In this document: piece by piece, positions 10,686 to 35,406 of the stretch
Position numbering within the stretch: position 1 is the stretch's first letter
Layout of the letters: every line of letters begins with the position of its first letter
NCBI RefSeq assembly: GCF_910592395.1
Contig: NC_088310.1
Location: 19,229,501 to 19,289,500 of the forward strand
DNA length: 60,000 nt
DNA from: Lineus longissimus
Taxonomy: Eukaryota > Nemertea > Pilidiophora > Heteronemertea > Lineidae
Direction: 5' to 3'
The notes under the pieces: model-generated
The model's input: only the letters and a program-made list of their open reading frames with translations
Told to the model about the DNA's origin: nothing
Database searches by the model: none
Translations under genes and position numbers: made by a program

Positions 10686-13600
10686 GAAATTCCGCGATGT
10701 TTAGTCCTTTGCTGATGATACTGATTTCGGAGAAAATGCTGCAAGAAAAAAGACACTAAAACATTAAATGATAATAATAAGCCACATGGTTACAAAATGG
10801 CTAAAGAAATGGGTATCTTGAGCTAAGCTTCACGGCAGATAAACCTGAATAGTATTATCGTTGTCTTGCTTAATGCATTGATATGGTATGTTTTCCGCAT
10901 CCGAGGATTCCTCCGCTCCGTGAATAATGAATTATTTGCGCGACTCCATTCAAGGCGAGACTGATTGCATCCTAATGACGGTGGTTGTTCTCCGCTCTAT
11001 CTGACAAAATCGGCACCAGATTGCCATTGATTTCCCTGTAGAATAACCGCTGTATCTGAACACGAGAGTTACGGGGGTTGCTCATACATTGGCGCATCCC
11101 CTGGCAATCCCAAAGCAGTTGCTGAAGAAGATAAACATTTTGTATGATGTTGTCAGCTTTTTACTTGTATGCCTTGCCATGTTTCCTTTTGGATGGCCAG
11201 CAAATTGTTGCTGTCTCGGCAGCTTGGTTTAGTTCAGAATTCATTTCTGTAGAGCAGTCTCGGCATCTCCTTTCTCCGGAGCACATGTTCGGCTGAAACC
11301 GGTTCTAAAAATGAAGGTCTCAGTTTGCGATCTTAGGATCAGTTAGCCGAGCTCAACAAGAGCCAAGTGGAAACCTGAACGCTAACTGTCTGGGGATGAT
11401 AGAATTCCTCGGGGCCCAATCTGTTCAATCTGTTTTAAATGTCATCAGTGAATTAGCAAGTGGCCTTGAAACCTTTCCTAGGGAATAGCTCGTGATCTTT
11501 GAGGGGTTTGAGACTTTGATGGTGATGATGGAGACCTGACATTTTTGGGGTTTCCACATTATTTGTGGTGGTCAGAGAGTGTAGTCCTGCTGTGTTTAAG
11601 ATTCACAAATACACTTAGGGGGATAGAGTAGTGTAGGAAATTAAAGAGGATTGGGCAAAATTCAAATTGGATAACTGTCCTGCTTGCCAGACCTGAACTA
11701 CTCAGAAATGTAGAAATCAAGTTGGACCAGAACTTACGTCTGCCGGAGCATACAGATGTGTTACGAATATATTTTGAATCAATATCAATACTCAACTACA
11801 CAGTTTCCCAAACTGTTCCACAAATTAGATGTTCTGCTTCAGTACATTTTTCTTCCCAACTCGACTTTCCTTGGTTCTGTCAGCATTTATAGCGTACCAT
11901 GTCTTGGCAATTCCGACAGATCATTTGTCAGGGAGAGTCCAACCAGAAAGTTGTAAAATAGCATTATCCGCTCTTCCATTTTGAACTCTTGTATGCAAAG
12001 CATCGGTACCAATTCATTTTCATTATTGAACATTTTCCTGGGCTCGGAGCCAAACATCTTGATGATGTTGGTGTTCTTTTTCTCGCCGCGTGATCTTAAT
12101 GGAGTGGGTCAGCGGACTTAATGCCGGCCAATGGATCGGAGTTCCTAAAGCTCGATGATAAATGGGGAATTGAGTAATCAGTTTGTTGTGACCGCTTGAA
12201 CAAATCAGGGAGCGCATTACGGTGCCACCGATTACATCAGGCCGTCACGAACGAGAGGTTCATGGAATCTTAGAGAACATCATTGCAGTTTCTGCTACTC
12301 TCAAATTCATGATATGGCAGATCTACTTGAGTGATGTGGTAAATTTTTTAAAGAAGTTGTGTTATGGAAATCTCTGCAGCTATTTTCAGGTGTGTGTATA
12401 TCAACTTGAACGACCGAATGCTTCTGATTGGGAAATGAAAGATGTGTCCTGAATGAATATCGCTATGATTATGAAGCTTTCCAGGCGGTTCCAATTCTAA
12501 TATGGTCAAAAGTCAGCAATACGTCACTATCAAACCTCCTCTGGTACTTCATCAAATCCATATTCTTGTGCCCTCACCAGAAAGAACGAGAACTTATCTC
12601 TTGTGGTTTGAATCTCCTCCTTTCCATCCACTATTAGTCTTCGTAGCCATTTTCTATGATAAATCAAAGGAAATTTACTATGGAGAGCTGGCTAATTGCC
12701 GCACGCAACTCGTACAAATGATCTCTTGTCCGGTTCATTTACGTCCGCCAGCATCTCGTAATTTCCCATCGCCTCGAGTACATTGTCATGTTTGTATGCG
12801 TGGCCTCCCATGGCCTCCTCCTCAAAGATTGATGTGTTTCAGCTGATCGAATATTGCCTTGATAAATGACAACTATAAATCGTTGGCTTATAGTGTTTGC
12901 ATCCCCATTCATTGGTTTGCTGTGTGTCCTTGACCGCCGTGCAGCTGTTTCGCACTCAGAGAGATGCCCAAACAGAGAGGTTGGGTCGTGTTGAAAATTT
13001 GAGAACATATTCTGTGCACAGGTTGTTTGGTGTAGCCTACAAGGTTTGCATCTCTGAATGCACTTCAGCCCCAATAAACTTCCAAAGCCTCAAGGTCACA
13101 TCAGGTAAGGGAAAGTGTGGCTTCACTTCACTGAGTGAAATTCCCCTTACTGGAACCCGTCTAAGTGCCTTAATTGGTCCATTTCTCTCTTTGATGAACT
13201 TATTTTCCGAACATTGCCATCAAAGTATTCAGCATCCTTGAACTCGGAGTGAACTTCTCAGTGGCATCAATTCGTTAGCAAGATTGATGTCGCCAGTCCG
13301 GCCATTAATCGTGCTACGTCTACTGGCTATTATCCGCTAAGTCACGGGCCTTATGTTAATCCTGACGGGTGTGGATAGTCAAGTATTTACACATCGTTAT
13401 TGATTTCTTCCAGGATAGGTTAATTTTCTAAAACTCCGAACGTCAGGTCCTTTGAGTTTGCCAATAAAGACACGAATGTTTGGTGTAAGTGCCTCTATAT
13501 ATGGTGGGTGGGTGAGCAGCGTTTCTTTCCTCTGCCTCGAGAGAAATATCATCTCATTGCTTACTAAGATTTCTGACGAGCGCAACTTGGTAGCACATTG

Positions 13601-15966
13601 CATTCGAGCAACGTGGGACGTAGGATGAGATGGAGCTTCTTCATTGGAGATTCTTTCTCATTGTTATTATAGGAAGGGAGAGTAGGAGTATCAGTCCCCC
13701 TTGATAGACTATCGCCCCTATTGGTTGGTCACATTCCAGTCGTCTTCTTCTTCTTGTCATGTTTGAACATAGCCAAATCTGTGGATATTAAATTTTATCT
13801 GGCGTCCATCTTTCAAAGTTGTGTCTGCATGGGCTTCTAGGTCCAGTGCCTTCCTTTGAATGTGTCAGACCAACGGGACATTCAATTTAGTTTAAACCGT
13901 TGCAACTTCAGAGTTAAAGTAGTAAATTCTAATCATCTGCACAGTTGTTTCAGATCATAAAAATGATGTTAAAAAGTGACGGTTTTGCCCAAAACGGTAG
14001 TAAATCATTCTCTACCAAAACAGCTATCAATTGGCAAAGAATGTGGGCGTAATCCTGACATTATTTGAAAAATGTTGCCATTACGGACTATCCTCTCAAA
14101 ACATTGATCAGTATGAACTAAGCTTGACTCTAATTGATTATTAACAGAACGTGATCATATCATAACGTGACTCTCATATAGATTAACTCTCAAACTGAAA
14201 GCTTGCCCCTGTCCTGCCTCAATGAAAATAATGTTCTCTTGCAATGGTGATCAGGCAGTGCACTGCTTCACACTCAAATATCGATTGGATATTTACAGTT
14301 CACAGCAGTTCATCCATTAATTGTCAGTGTTCTGAAATCGTGGCCGAAATATGGATGGAGGCTGGCTGTGCAGCTGTAGTGCTACATCTACCACTGATTC
14401 CTTTCACGTGCCTTTCGTCTCCGACGGGAAATATCTGATTGAGTTGTGTTTTGGCATCACGGGCAAGCGTCCTCATCCGATAAATGTTGCTGTTAAAAAA
14501 TGTCTTGCTCTCATTTCCTTGAGGGGCACAGTCGACCAGCTTGGTTTGGTCAAAGTGTTTCACTTGCATTCCTGCAATACTTGCTGTATTTGAAGTTGGT
14601 AAAAACTAAAATGAGCTGGGGAATCTTTTGTGTGTTTGAATTATACGCCACCAGTTCAGGCACTTATGACGATGTTTAGGGTTGAGTTGCAAACATCATT
14701 CCAGAGTTAACCACATGTATCAGACGTGGTCTTTTTCTGATGCTTTCAAAATAACAAAGTTCAAGCTGTTAAGGACATGATTTTGAAGAACAAACCTACA
14801 GAATAAGTTCTTAATTGTCCCCTCACCGATTTCGACTGGTGGTGAAGTCATCAGCGACGAGTATGTCCAATCAAACAGCACCATTCCAGCGCTGCGGTGG
14901 AAATAGTGCAATACTGCGTCAACGAGTGGTGACAATTAATTGAACGACTGATAGAGTAGCACTTAACCATCGGCAGACGATAATCAGTAGCGGTCAATCA
15001 ACTCTATCGGACCACCGTTGCCCATATTTGTATAAGCTCGGACAAGCGCCGTTTGAGACAGGAGCTATTAGGACCACTCTAGGGAATGGCAATTCGATCA
15101 ACACTTTTTTGCTGTTGTTTTTTTTCCCCCGCTCAATCATTTGACTGTCTGAATCGATGTCATCTGGGAGATGTTTCTGCTGGAACCCAGGATGAGACTA
15201 TCCACATCATTGCCGTGTTTGGATACGGCTTTTTGCTCGGGTGAAAATCTTTAAGATGGTAGTTGGGTGATGTTATTCATGACGATATCACCGCCTGACG
15301 TCAGAAGATGCAACATGACACTTGGACTATCCACAAGATGTCATAACTATGGCCCTGATGAAGTCCGCCATTACGCACGAAAGACAAATATATCTATGAG
15401 GCGTTTGCGCATCATGGTGGTCACTGTTTCTCGCAACCATAAAAAAACGACATTTTGTGGAGACCCATGACTTCTATGTATATACTTCTTTTGGAGTATC
15501 TGGATACCACTGCAGTTAGATACAAACAACGACCTCATTATGCACTACCTCTTGCTTATTTTTACACCCGATCGTGAAAAATTAACGAAGTCTCTCATGA
15601 GGGTGACCATTGTTGTCATAGGGTAACAAAAGCACTTTAAGCCATGCCTCCTCTCCTGGAGCAACTTCTTCGAGAGTTGCACCATGAGAGAGCTCGGTGA
15701 CATATTAATCATTAAAAGCCCTGTAATAGGCCATTAACAATTTAACCTATTGATTAGTGATGTGTATGCACGCCGAGTTGAAAGCAATTTGGAACGATAT
15801 TGCTCCCAGCTCCAAGCGTACATATGCTTTATTGTTCCCTCGACAACGAAATATTGAAATTTTCATGAAGAGGTGTATTCCCTGTCGACACACTCAACTC
15901 ATGTTGGCATGAATTCCTCGCATTGACAAACAACACAGTGCTGTAGAATGTAGAGTTTTGAAAGTA
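10686..15966. other. Non-coding stretch
   Basis: About 5.3 kb without an exon, RNA gene or repeat I can support. I looked for the missing SH3, P-loop and HRDLK-type kinase exons on the + strand here and did not find them. A short exon could have been overlooked. Confidence 0.35.
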
Positions 15967-16107
15967 CAGTCGAACCTCGCTCTTTTGAGGACACCCTTGG
16001 ACTAATAAATGCTGTCCCTGATTGAGATGTGTCCTTATTGAGGTCGAATGGAATGGGAACTACGAATTTGGGACCAAGCTCAATGTCCTTTTAGATTGGT
16101 CGACCTG
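15967..16107 (-). mobile_element. Pogo/Tigger-like MITE, copy 3 (diverged)
   Basis: A 141-bp element begins cagtcgaacctcgctctttt and ends near ggtcgacctg. It is preceded by TA and shares 'aggacaccct', 'gctgtcc' and 'aatttgggacc' with the other copies. It is the most diverged of the six and lies 155 bp upstream of the first visible kinase exon, inside the intron. Confidence 0.55.
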
Positions 16108-16225
16108 CCGATGCGAGACAGACACTTATCTTTAATGACAAACAACCACTCTTCATCTTCTTTTCAGATTAGGCATTTTCTGGTGGAAAAACCAAAAGAT
16201 TTTTTACAATTAAGTTAACAAGTAG

Positions 16226-27688
<11,463 letters not shown>

Positions 27689-29263
27689 TCTGAGGAGAGT
27701 GCACCGTGATGGGTGCATGCCTGCTGTTTATGGTGCTGTAGCATATCTATAGCCAGTTCAAGATCATGACGGCACGCTGTGTCGAACTTGTCTAGCGGTG
27801 GTCAAAGAGTTGAAGGCAATCTTTTTGTCGCGTTTTGGGTGATCAAATTATAAAGTGCCTGAATTCATTGTGACATGTTTGGCCAGATTCCAGTGGTGGA
27901 TAACGCCGTAAATCAAACCAAAAATGGGACGTCTGCTTGTCTAGAAAAAGCACTGAAGAGGGAGTCAAATGTGTGTTTGAACCGAGGATGTTCTCATGGT
28001 GCAGGACTGCTTGGGAAAGATTACTGGTATATTGTTACGACATTGTCCACACCGGAATTTTCTAATGTTGCCAGACTGCTAGGAGATGGAAAGGTTACTG
28101 GTATATGGTGGCGATGTTCTCCAACACTGGTATATTGCTGGGCTTTACTGACGCTAGATTTGGCAGTGATGAATGATTGACCAGAAAAAGAATCCAGTTG
28201 AGCAAAAACTTTGTCTGAACAATTTTTCTAACTACATGTATCTTCGAAATTGGTGTGATACAAATGGAATTGCTCAAATTCCGACCATAGATTTATTGTT
28301 GGTAACGGTAGTCTTTTGCTGGTCAAATTGAAAAATTCATCATCTCTTCATGATCTTATAGTCAGTGTGCCACTGCCCAGTGATGTTCCAATATTGGTGA
28401 TAAATCCACAGCCAAAAAGAGTTGCCGATACTACTGCTGATGTTCTCAAATGGAGGGTGCAATCTGATATAGTTCTGTGCTATTGAGATCTGCCAAAGGT
28501 GCAATAACTTGTCTCTGCTATGACATTTGTCAGCCATCCAATCCCGAATGTGGAGTCAGCCTTGCGGGACATTGTCTGGTAAAAGTGTAGGTCAGTGACT
28601 GCCAGTGTCGTCAGTGGCCAGTGTCAACCTTGCATAAGGCTGTTTGCGAGATTGGAACCTGCCCTCATGCTACTCGGTATACCACATATGGTTATGAAAC
28701 GTGACAAATGAATAACAGAGGTAATGTTTAAACTTGTCTACAACTCGAGAGCGTGACCTTGAAAAGTTTTCGCAGTACAAAAAACAAATGTTCTTCCAAA
28801 AGTGGCCAGTTCTGACAAACTTGTTTTCGCTTTGATTTGGGTGTTGTGAGGAAATAAGTGACCCATCACACCAGAATGAGGTGTAAGTAGAATTTGGGGC
28901 ATATGGCGTTACCCACATGTTGATATAGCTTAGTTTAAAAGCTAATTTTTGATACAATTCCCATCTTTTGTGTTGAGGTCTTCACAAAATTTCCTTAAAG
29001 TTTAAATTGCAGTTTGAATTATTTTTTGCCAAATGGGCTTATCGAATACTTAGATGTGGTGTTTATGAGCCTAATCATGTCATAATTTGGGAATTGGACC
29101 AAAATTAACATAATTATATGTTGTAAAAGATTGCTCAAGACCACGCCTTACGACTTACTACCCAATTTGGTGGGTTTCATCATTCTCTCGAGTTGTTGGC
29201 AGTTATAGTGTAGTTTTAACGGGCAGAGAGTCTAGTGCTTCCATTATTTGGATGAGGTGTTCA
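27689..29263. other. 3' flank / 3' UTR of the MLK gene
   Basis: No canonical AATAAA was found close to the stop, so the transcript end cannot be placed. A diverged tandem duplication of about 70 bp lies at 28003-28127. Confidence 0.4.
28003..28127 (+). repeat. Diverged tandem duplication, about 70-bp period
   Basis: A block 'gactgcttgggaaag' + 'attactggtatattg' + 'acattgtccacacc' (28003-28053) recurs as 'gactgctaggagatg' + 'gttactggtatatgg' + 'atgttctccaacac' (28073-28127). Confidence 0.5.
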
Positions 29264-29390
29264 GGACTTGACCAGGGAGGATTGCAAAGGATTGTCATTC
29301 TGGGTAAAGTGAGTACATCACATGTACATGAGTGATGTACACGTTGAACCCAGAAGTGATGCAACCCCATAATCCTCCTTTGGACTTGAC
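29264..29390. mobile_element. Hairpin MITE with 9-bp target-site duplication
   Basis: The 9-bp direct repeat ggacttgac (29264-29272 and 29382-29390) flanks a 109-bp self-complementary element. Its termini contain ggaggatt (29276-29283) and aatcctcc (29371-29378). Further in are ttctgggt / acccagaa (29298-29305 / 29348-29355) and gtacatcac / gtgatgtac (29313-29321 / 29332-29340) around a 10-nt loop. The 9-bp duplication points to the Mutator superfamily. It encodes nothing. The fold also resembles a small-RNA precursor. Confidence 0.65.
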
Positions 29391-31830
29391 AGTGGTCTGT
29401 ATAAACTGTTTAGTCGTCGTTCAGTGTATGGCTGTTAGCTAGGTTGTTAACTATGATGGGGAATTGGAAGGCAAATGATTGGAATTCTAATGGGAGTGAA
29501 TGAATGGTGTATTTATTGGAAGTTTAGCAGCTCCAGGTGCTTCAAGCTGCTGGCATTGAATTCCTTCTCGACATTGCTAGCACAAAGTCATGTATCTATA
29601 TAATCATTGACGTTCAAGTCTAAAAATCATGATCAAAAGTGTCTCCGTGGTTTCTCTTTGTAACAGCGATTGTTCTATTGGTCATCAGGGTTTTGTACAG
29701 ATGTTTGTCAGTGGTCTGTGGGAGTATTATCGTCCTTGAAATTCAGGGATGTGATATTTCCAATTTTTGAAGGATTTCTGGTTTTTCACCTCGTAAAAAG
29801 GGGTTAATTTGACAACAGGAATGGAAAGGTCAACGCCTCAACTCTCTAGAACCTTGAATTCTGGAAATCGAACCAAAAAGAAACGTTTTCGAGGCAGAGT
29901 ATTAAGGGCATTTCAAAAGATAACATTTTCACTGGAAAGATTTGTCAGTGTTTTGTGCTCATAGAATCATCACATCCCTGCCAAGCAGTAAACCTCTATG
30001 TAGTACCAGAGACTGATTTGGATTAGCGGAACAATGATTTGACGACCATACTGGTGTGTTCCGCTTTCATCAGTATTTGACATCAACACTGCCATTTGCA
30101 CGACTGTTGATCTCCCTGTTTTGATTAGGCGTTTGTCATGGGCTATGCTCCTGTGAGGAGCATTACAGTTACAGATAGTTAGGTATCTGGTTTACCTATA
30201 TTCATATGAAGCGAAAGAGGCAGTTGTTATTAAAACCAACATGAGACCGCATCCTAGAAACATGCATTCATGAAAATTAACTGTTTTTTCATCGCAAATC
30301 AGCAAACAGGAACACGTTTAATGATGAAACTTTTCTGGCTGATAAAGGGCGTAAATTCATGGCCTGTTCTTTTACTTTACTGTCACTGGACCTATAACGC
30401 ATCTACTTCCAATGGCTGGCAGATCTCGCTGTAAGGTTTCTACTGCTTAAAGGATACGCCGTTCGTAATTACTGCTGGTCCAGGAAAATAGAAATGCAGT
30501 TATTGATAATGCCACAGTGCAGTTATCATGTGTGCAACCTTACTGTATAGTCGGTATATATAGTATTTGTACATCTGTCTGTACAATGGCTGTGTTGGAA
30601 TTTATATTCAGTACACATTTACGCAATTAGAAATTAGAAATTTCATTTACAAATTTTGAATTTTTAACAAACGGCGTTGACCTTTAGAGTGATATCATTA
30701 CGGTGAGGATTTGCCGTCAGCCAATCTCATGGGTCATCTTCCTTGGTCTTGCTATCCAACCCTTCTCGGTGTACATACTTCTTGAGAGTAAACATATCAA
30801 AACTATTGTTATCCTGGACCTTTGGCTCCAAGTGTGCTGCAGATTCCCTGCACTATACAAACCCTGTTCTTGGAGAAATCTCCATGTGGTTGCCAGATGG
30901 TGGCAAGCTCTAAAATTTCTGGTCGTCTGTTATACAATTGGAGGTACAGTTGCCCTGCAATAGGTTAAATATTGAAACTGAAGAGTTTCTACTTGCCCAC
31001 AGGGCTTCAGTTTTATTGAAGTGTTAACTTACCTGCATGAAAATTTTATCTGGGGCAAGCGGACAAGTGGGAATATCAAAAACTGTGTGAGAGTCTTTCA
31101 CGGCCCCCGAGGTCTTGACACGACCACTGACCTTTGACTCTAAAATGAGTCAAACTGAGTCCATTCGATACACTGCAGCCCTTCGTGGTCTTAAAACATC
31201 ATAGACAACACGTCCTGGTAAAAAGTGTCCTACTTGTTGCATAAATGATAAATTCTAAACTACATTATCTCAAAAGTTGATTCGCGACCATCGACAAAAC
31301 AATGACAAATTGACCTGTCGTCTGCAGGGAATCTCCAACTGCACTTGCGGCCCACCAAATGTACTCTTCTTGTAAATACATGAGCTGAATGAAAATGATA
31401 CTATCAACAAAACCTTCCTTTGAGGATTTACAAGTTCATGAAATGATCAACGTTTTTATCGCAGATTGTTCAAGGATTTCTTGCTATAATGGAAATGTAT
31501 TTGTCGTTTGTACAAAATGAAATGGTAAACAGTAAATACTTTTAGTTTTTAAGTTATAGTGGTTGACACTTGTATGATAACTATATGTGTACATTACTAA
31601 GGTAGTTTAAACTGCCGTACTCTAAAGTATTGTGTTGATCTGAGTTTTGTCGACCGAAATATCATGTCACTTTGCTGGTCTCTCCTCTCTACATAACCTG
31701 GTGTCACAAGTATGTTTTCTCCGATATCAAAACCATTTCTCGTTACCCTGCATGTACTTTGAATTGAATCTCAGAAATGTCATTGAAATATACAGTACTG
31801 GAAAATTAGTGGTTAGCAGCCACTTTGAAA
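29391..31830. other. Intergenic stretch
   Basis: No exon or repeat recognised. Open frames are short and without codon or splice support. Confidence 0.4.
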
Positions 31831-31937
31831 GTTGTGATGGCTCCTGGCCGATTTTACAGTGACTGTTCTTCAATTTCAACTGAATCAGTTGAAAATGTTG
31901 AATAAGTACTGTAAAACCGGTCAGGAGCCATAACAAC
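31831..31937. repeat. Near-perfect 107-bp palindrome (53-bp arms)
   Basis: Arms 31831-31883 and 31885-31937 are reverse complements with scattered substitutions and a single-base centre. The outer parts read 'atggctcctggccgatttta' and its complement; the inner parts meet at caactga / tcagttg. No direct repeats were seen just outside, so a transposon origin is unproven. Transcribed from either strand it would form one long hairpin. Confidence 0.7.
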
Positions 31938-33239
31938 TATTGCTGAGAAATCCTTTCCTGTACTCATGTGAAATTTAGATGAAATGTTTTTGGAGGAATG
32001 TCACATTTGATGAATCTTTTTATCATAATTCCTTTTGTTGTCATCTGAAAGTGGAACATTTCAAACCCTCTTCCAATACATTTTAAAACATGCATGTAAA
32101 CATTTCTCCAGTGGGAAGATACTGTTCAGAAAATTTGTGCAATATCAATGAAAAATGTTGTGTGCGGAAAGATTTTTGGTCGTGTTTTTCAAAGGGCAGA
32201 TGATATCAGGAATTCCTGCACCAAATTTGATTATTAAAAGTTGCGAAAAATTTTATGACAATTTACAGATAGTGCAATAGGTTGCTTTGATCCTCTTTTA
32301 ACCATGTATTAACATGTGATCTACTGGTTTTGCTTGCCTACGCCAGTTTAGTAGTACACAGGGGATTTGCATGATTAGAAAAATGTGTATATGCCGGTCG
32401 TCATACACTACATTGGATACTGAAATCACAAACGAAATGCTGATTTCATTTGAAATCTTAGTATTTCCTCAGAAACTAGTATTTCTCCTGTTCGCCCTTA
32501 AATAGGTGGTGTATAAATTTATTGACAAATTCATAACTTATTAAGTGGACCGTTGCCGCATGCCAGCACCCCTTGGGATGTTGCTTGGTTTATTATCCCC
32601 CATAGATTTGTTTCTTTCCTGTACATACAGTAATGTCAAAAGTTTATTTTCTTTGTTAATTTTTTTCCCCCGAGTTATTTCTTCTCAATATCAAAGAAGT
32701 CCCATTCATTGTACAAAAATGTATCATGAGTTACTGCCAGCTGTGAAGAATTTTGAGCTTCAGAGATCCAGTCTAAGTTGCATCAGAAAAATGTCCACAA
32801 ACATTCTACCAACGTACATGTATCCATTTAGCCTCCGCCCCAGCCGACTCAGAAACAATCAGTATCAAGTGTAAATTACTGCTGACAGTAACTTGAAGTA
32901 CATTTTTACCTCTATTTTAAAGAAAGTAGCCATCGCAACTTCTGTGGTGCCCCCTACTCGTCTCTTAACACCTTCAGCACCGGTGTTTCAGCCCCCAATA
33001 CTCGCTTTTCAGACCCTCAGAAAAAAAAAGTATTAGAGATGGCTGCATAAGGTCTTTTGCAGTAACTTCTCCAAGACAAGGTCTTCTTGAATCAGTAGAG
33101 TTATGTTAGCTACACTCCTTTACTACATTTTAATTTTTTGGTTGAAAATGACCAAAAATGACCAAAATGACCCCCTTTTCCAACACCCTCTGACCCCCAT
33201 AAAAGTTCCAGGAACAGCTTATTTTGTTATTCAGTGGTT
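31938..33239. other. Intergenic stretch
   Basis: Nothing recognised. An open frame at 32545-32874 (+) has no supporting context. Confidence 0.4.
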
Positions 33240-33240
33240 T

Positions 33241-33427
33241 GGTCGTTTCAGTTCTTACCTTGCCCTGAAGATGGCGATGGCGTAGTTCTTTCATGGACTT
33301 CATAAAAGAACTACGCCATCGCCATCTTCAGGGCAAGGTAGGTAGCTGAAAAGACTTTATGGAAAGACTGGTCTTTTCAGTTCCTACTTTGCCCTGAAGA
33401 TGGCGATGGTGTAGTTCTCTCATGAAG
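33241..33427. repeat. Fold-back element: perfect 36-bp inverted repeat plus a third copy
   Basis: Arms 33256-33291 and 33305-33340 are exact reverse complements over 36 bp (core gccctgaagatggcgatggc) with a 13-nt loop. A third copy of the same block lies in the original orientation at about 33371-33427, with a few substitutions (for example gatggtgtagttctct). The block thus occurs forward, reverse, forward within 190 bp. Confidence 0.8.
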
Positions 33428-35247
33428 TCATTGAGACTCCGATAACCAGCTCAAAGGTTGTGTGGCTCCTGACTTGCTTGACAGTATTTCTCCCTCTTAT
33501 TAACTGGCATAGTGAATAATCAAGCAAAAAATTAACTTAGTTTTGCCTCATGGAACGAGAATCCAAATTCGGTTTGATTTCTTTTAGTTGGAAAACAGCC
33601 AATAGTTTATGTACCGCAATAGACTTAACATTGCTAGAAAGTTAGAATGGAACATGCATTAGAATTCCTGTATCAAGAACTAACACTTTTGATCTCTTCA
33701 AAACAAATCTATTCGTTTAGGGGTTTGAGCAGTTGAGGCATTCTGTCAAGTCATAAACATATCAGTGTATTTCCTTATCTCGATATGCTTCACTAAAAAT
33801 GAGAGAAATCGACATACTCCAGAGTTAGTCCGAGTGATCACCAATATACATATAGATCAGTAAGATTTAACAAAGTTAAGCTTCTCGATATTAATTTATT
33901 GCATCTTTAATGCTATATTTATTATTTATTCTTCATGTTATGTCACATCTGTAATTTCTATGGAATTAAGATGTGATGGTCTCTTGCTAATTAGCTTGCT
34001 CCCGATTAGTTGCTAATTACATGTGATAATTAGTGTTTATGCGGTAATTCTCTCATTTTGGTGGAGCATTTGAGATTTGGAGATGTGCAAGTGATAGTCT
34101 GGTAAAGTGCTTTGACCAAGGCTATAATTGTAACTATCACACTGCAATCCATAGCAGAGTGTCATTTTAAATATCTTAATTGTATGTAATTTTAAGTTTC
34201 TGACAGGATACCTGAATTGTTCATTATTGCTGCTTTTAAAGCAAAGTCCTTCATTTTCATTGCAAAAAAATTCCCACAGTTATAAAGAAAATCAAAAGGG
34301 TAATACAGTCCTGTACTGTTTGTAAAATCGTGCCTTCCAAAAACATATTTCAAAGTATGAAATGTTGTCCAAAACACTTGAAAGACTGACTGACCATTCT
34401 TATAGTTTTTCATTCAATGACTTGACACGTTCACAATTTTGTTGCATACTGAAATGGTTGAGAAACATACAACTAAAAGAATCCCTTTTATAACACAGTT
34501 GAAATTAAGTTTTAAAACGCAGTGAGCAGTTTAAGGAATTAACACCACACTGGCGAGTCTTTGCACTTAAATTGAGACCAGGAGGGTTGAGCTAAAATGT
34601 AGGGCTAATCTGAGGCGCGCTGCGCTGTTCCGGTGGAAGGTTTGGTGTAGAATTCAAGCTCCACCCGATGGTCTCGATTATAGGTGTGTTCAAATGTATC
34701 TTAGAAAAAGAGCTTAATTGTCCTTGTTTGCTGCTTTGCTTCAATCTTACATGGCCAGGGTTCGTACTACATATTAGCCACACTAACTTTGATATGGTGA
34801 AAACCCAGGGCTACACAGACTCTTGATATGGCTTGTAAAATTTGGCCAAGAAATCCAAAATCATTGTGCAGTCGTATCATTGTCGAGTCTGGCTAGTGAT
34901 ACTATGAGCCGAGCACATCCTGTGCTCAGAGTATGCAAGACAAATAGAACAATCAAAGGAAATATTGCTCATTACATGAAGTAGCACATGGGCAGCACCT
35001 GTACTCAAACACTTCAGGGAAAATCTCAGGACAGTTGTAGGCCTATTTGGAAACGAGGCTCCTGAGGAGCTTTAGGCCCTTCTGAATTTAAGTTATGGTC
35101 AATGTTTGGCTTAATCTAGAAGGTTGTAATTTGAATGGGTTGCCTTTTAGCTGAGCATGCTGTGGCTTCCGTAAGCACATTCCCTCACATTGATCTCTGT
35201 CGATGAATATATGGACAATTTGAAGGGTTATGAGATGTACACAACTA
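33428..35247. other. Intergenic stretch
   Basis: AT-rich, with no gene or repeat recognised. Confidence 0.4.
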
Positions 35248-35406
35248 CAGTAGAACCTCCCTTAGCGGACACCGCTCTATTAAGAACACAAGTTTTGGTC
35301 CTATTTGATGGTTTCCATCTAATTTGACCTCTCTAATCAGGACACCTCTCTATCAAGGACAGCACTAGTCAGTCCCTAGAGTGTTCTTAATAGAGAGTTT
35401 CTACTG
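35248..35406 (+). mobile_element. Pogo/Tigger-like MITE, copy 5
   Basis: A 159-bp element begins cagtagaacctcccttagcg and ends agagtttctactg, with TA before the left end. It is closest to copy 2 in length and sequence (shared 'aagttttggtcc', 'ctctaatcaggacacctctc', 'aaggacagcac'). Confidence 0.7.

Noticed and set aside
12222-13241. Several 110-codon frames on both strands
   Set aside because: Composition and peptides look random; no splice or domain support.
30703-30963. 86-codon hydrophobic frame (+)
   Set aside because: No family resemblance, no flanking exons, and codon use typical of AT-rich spacer.
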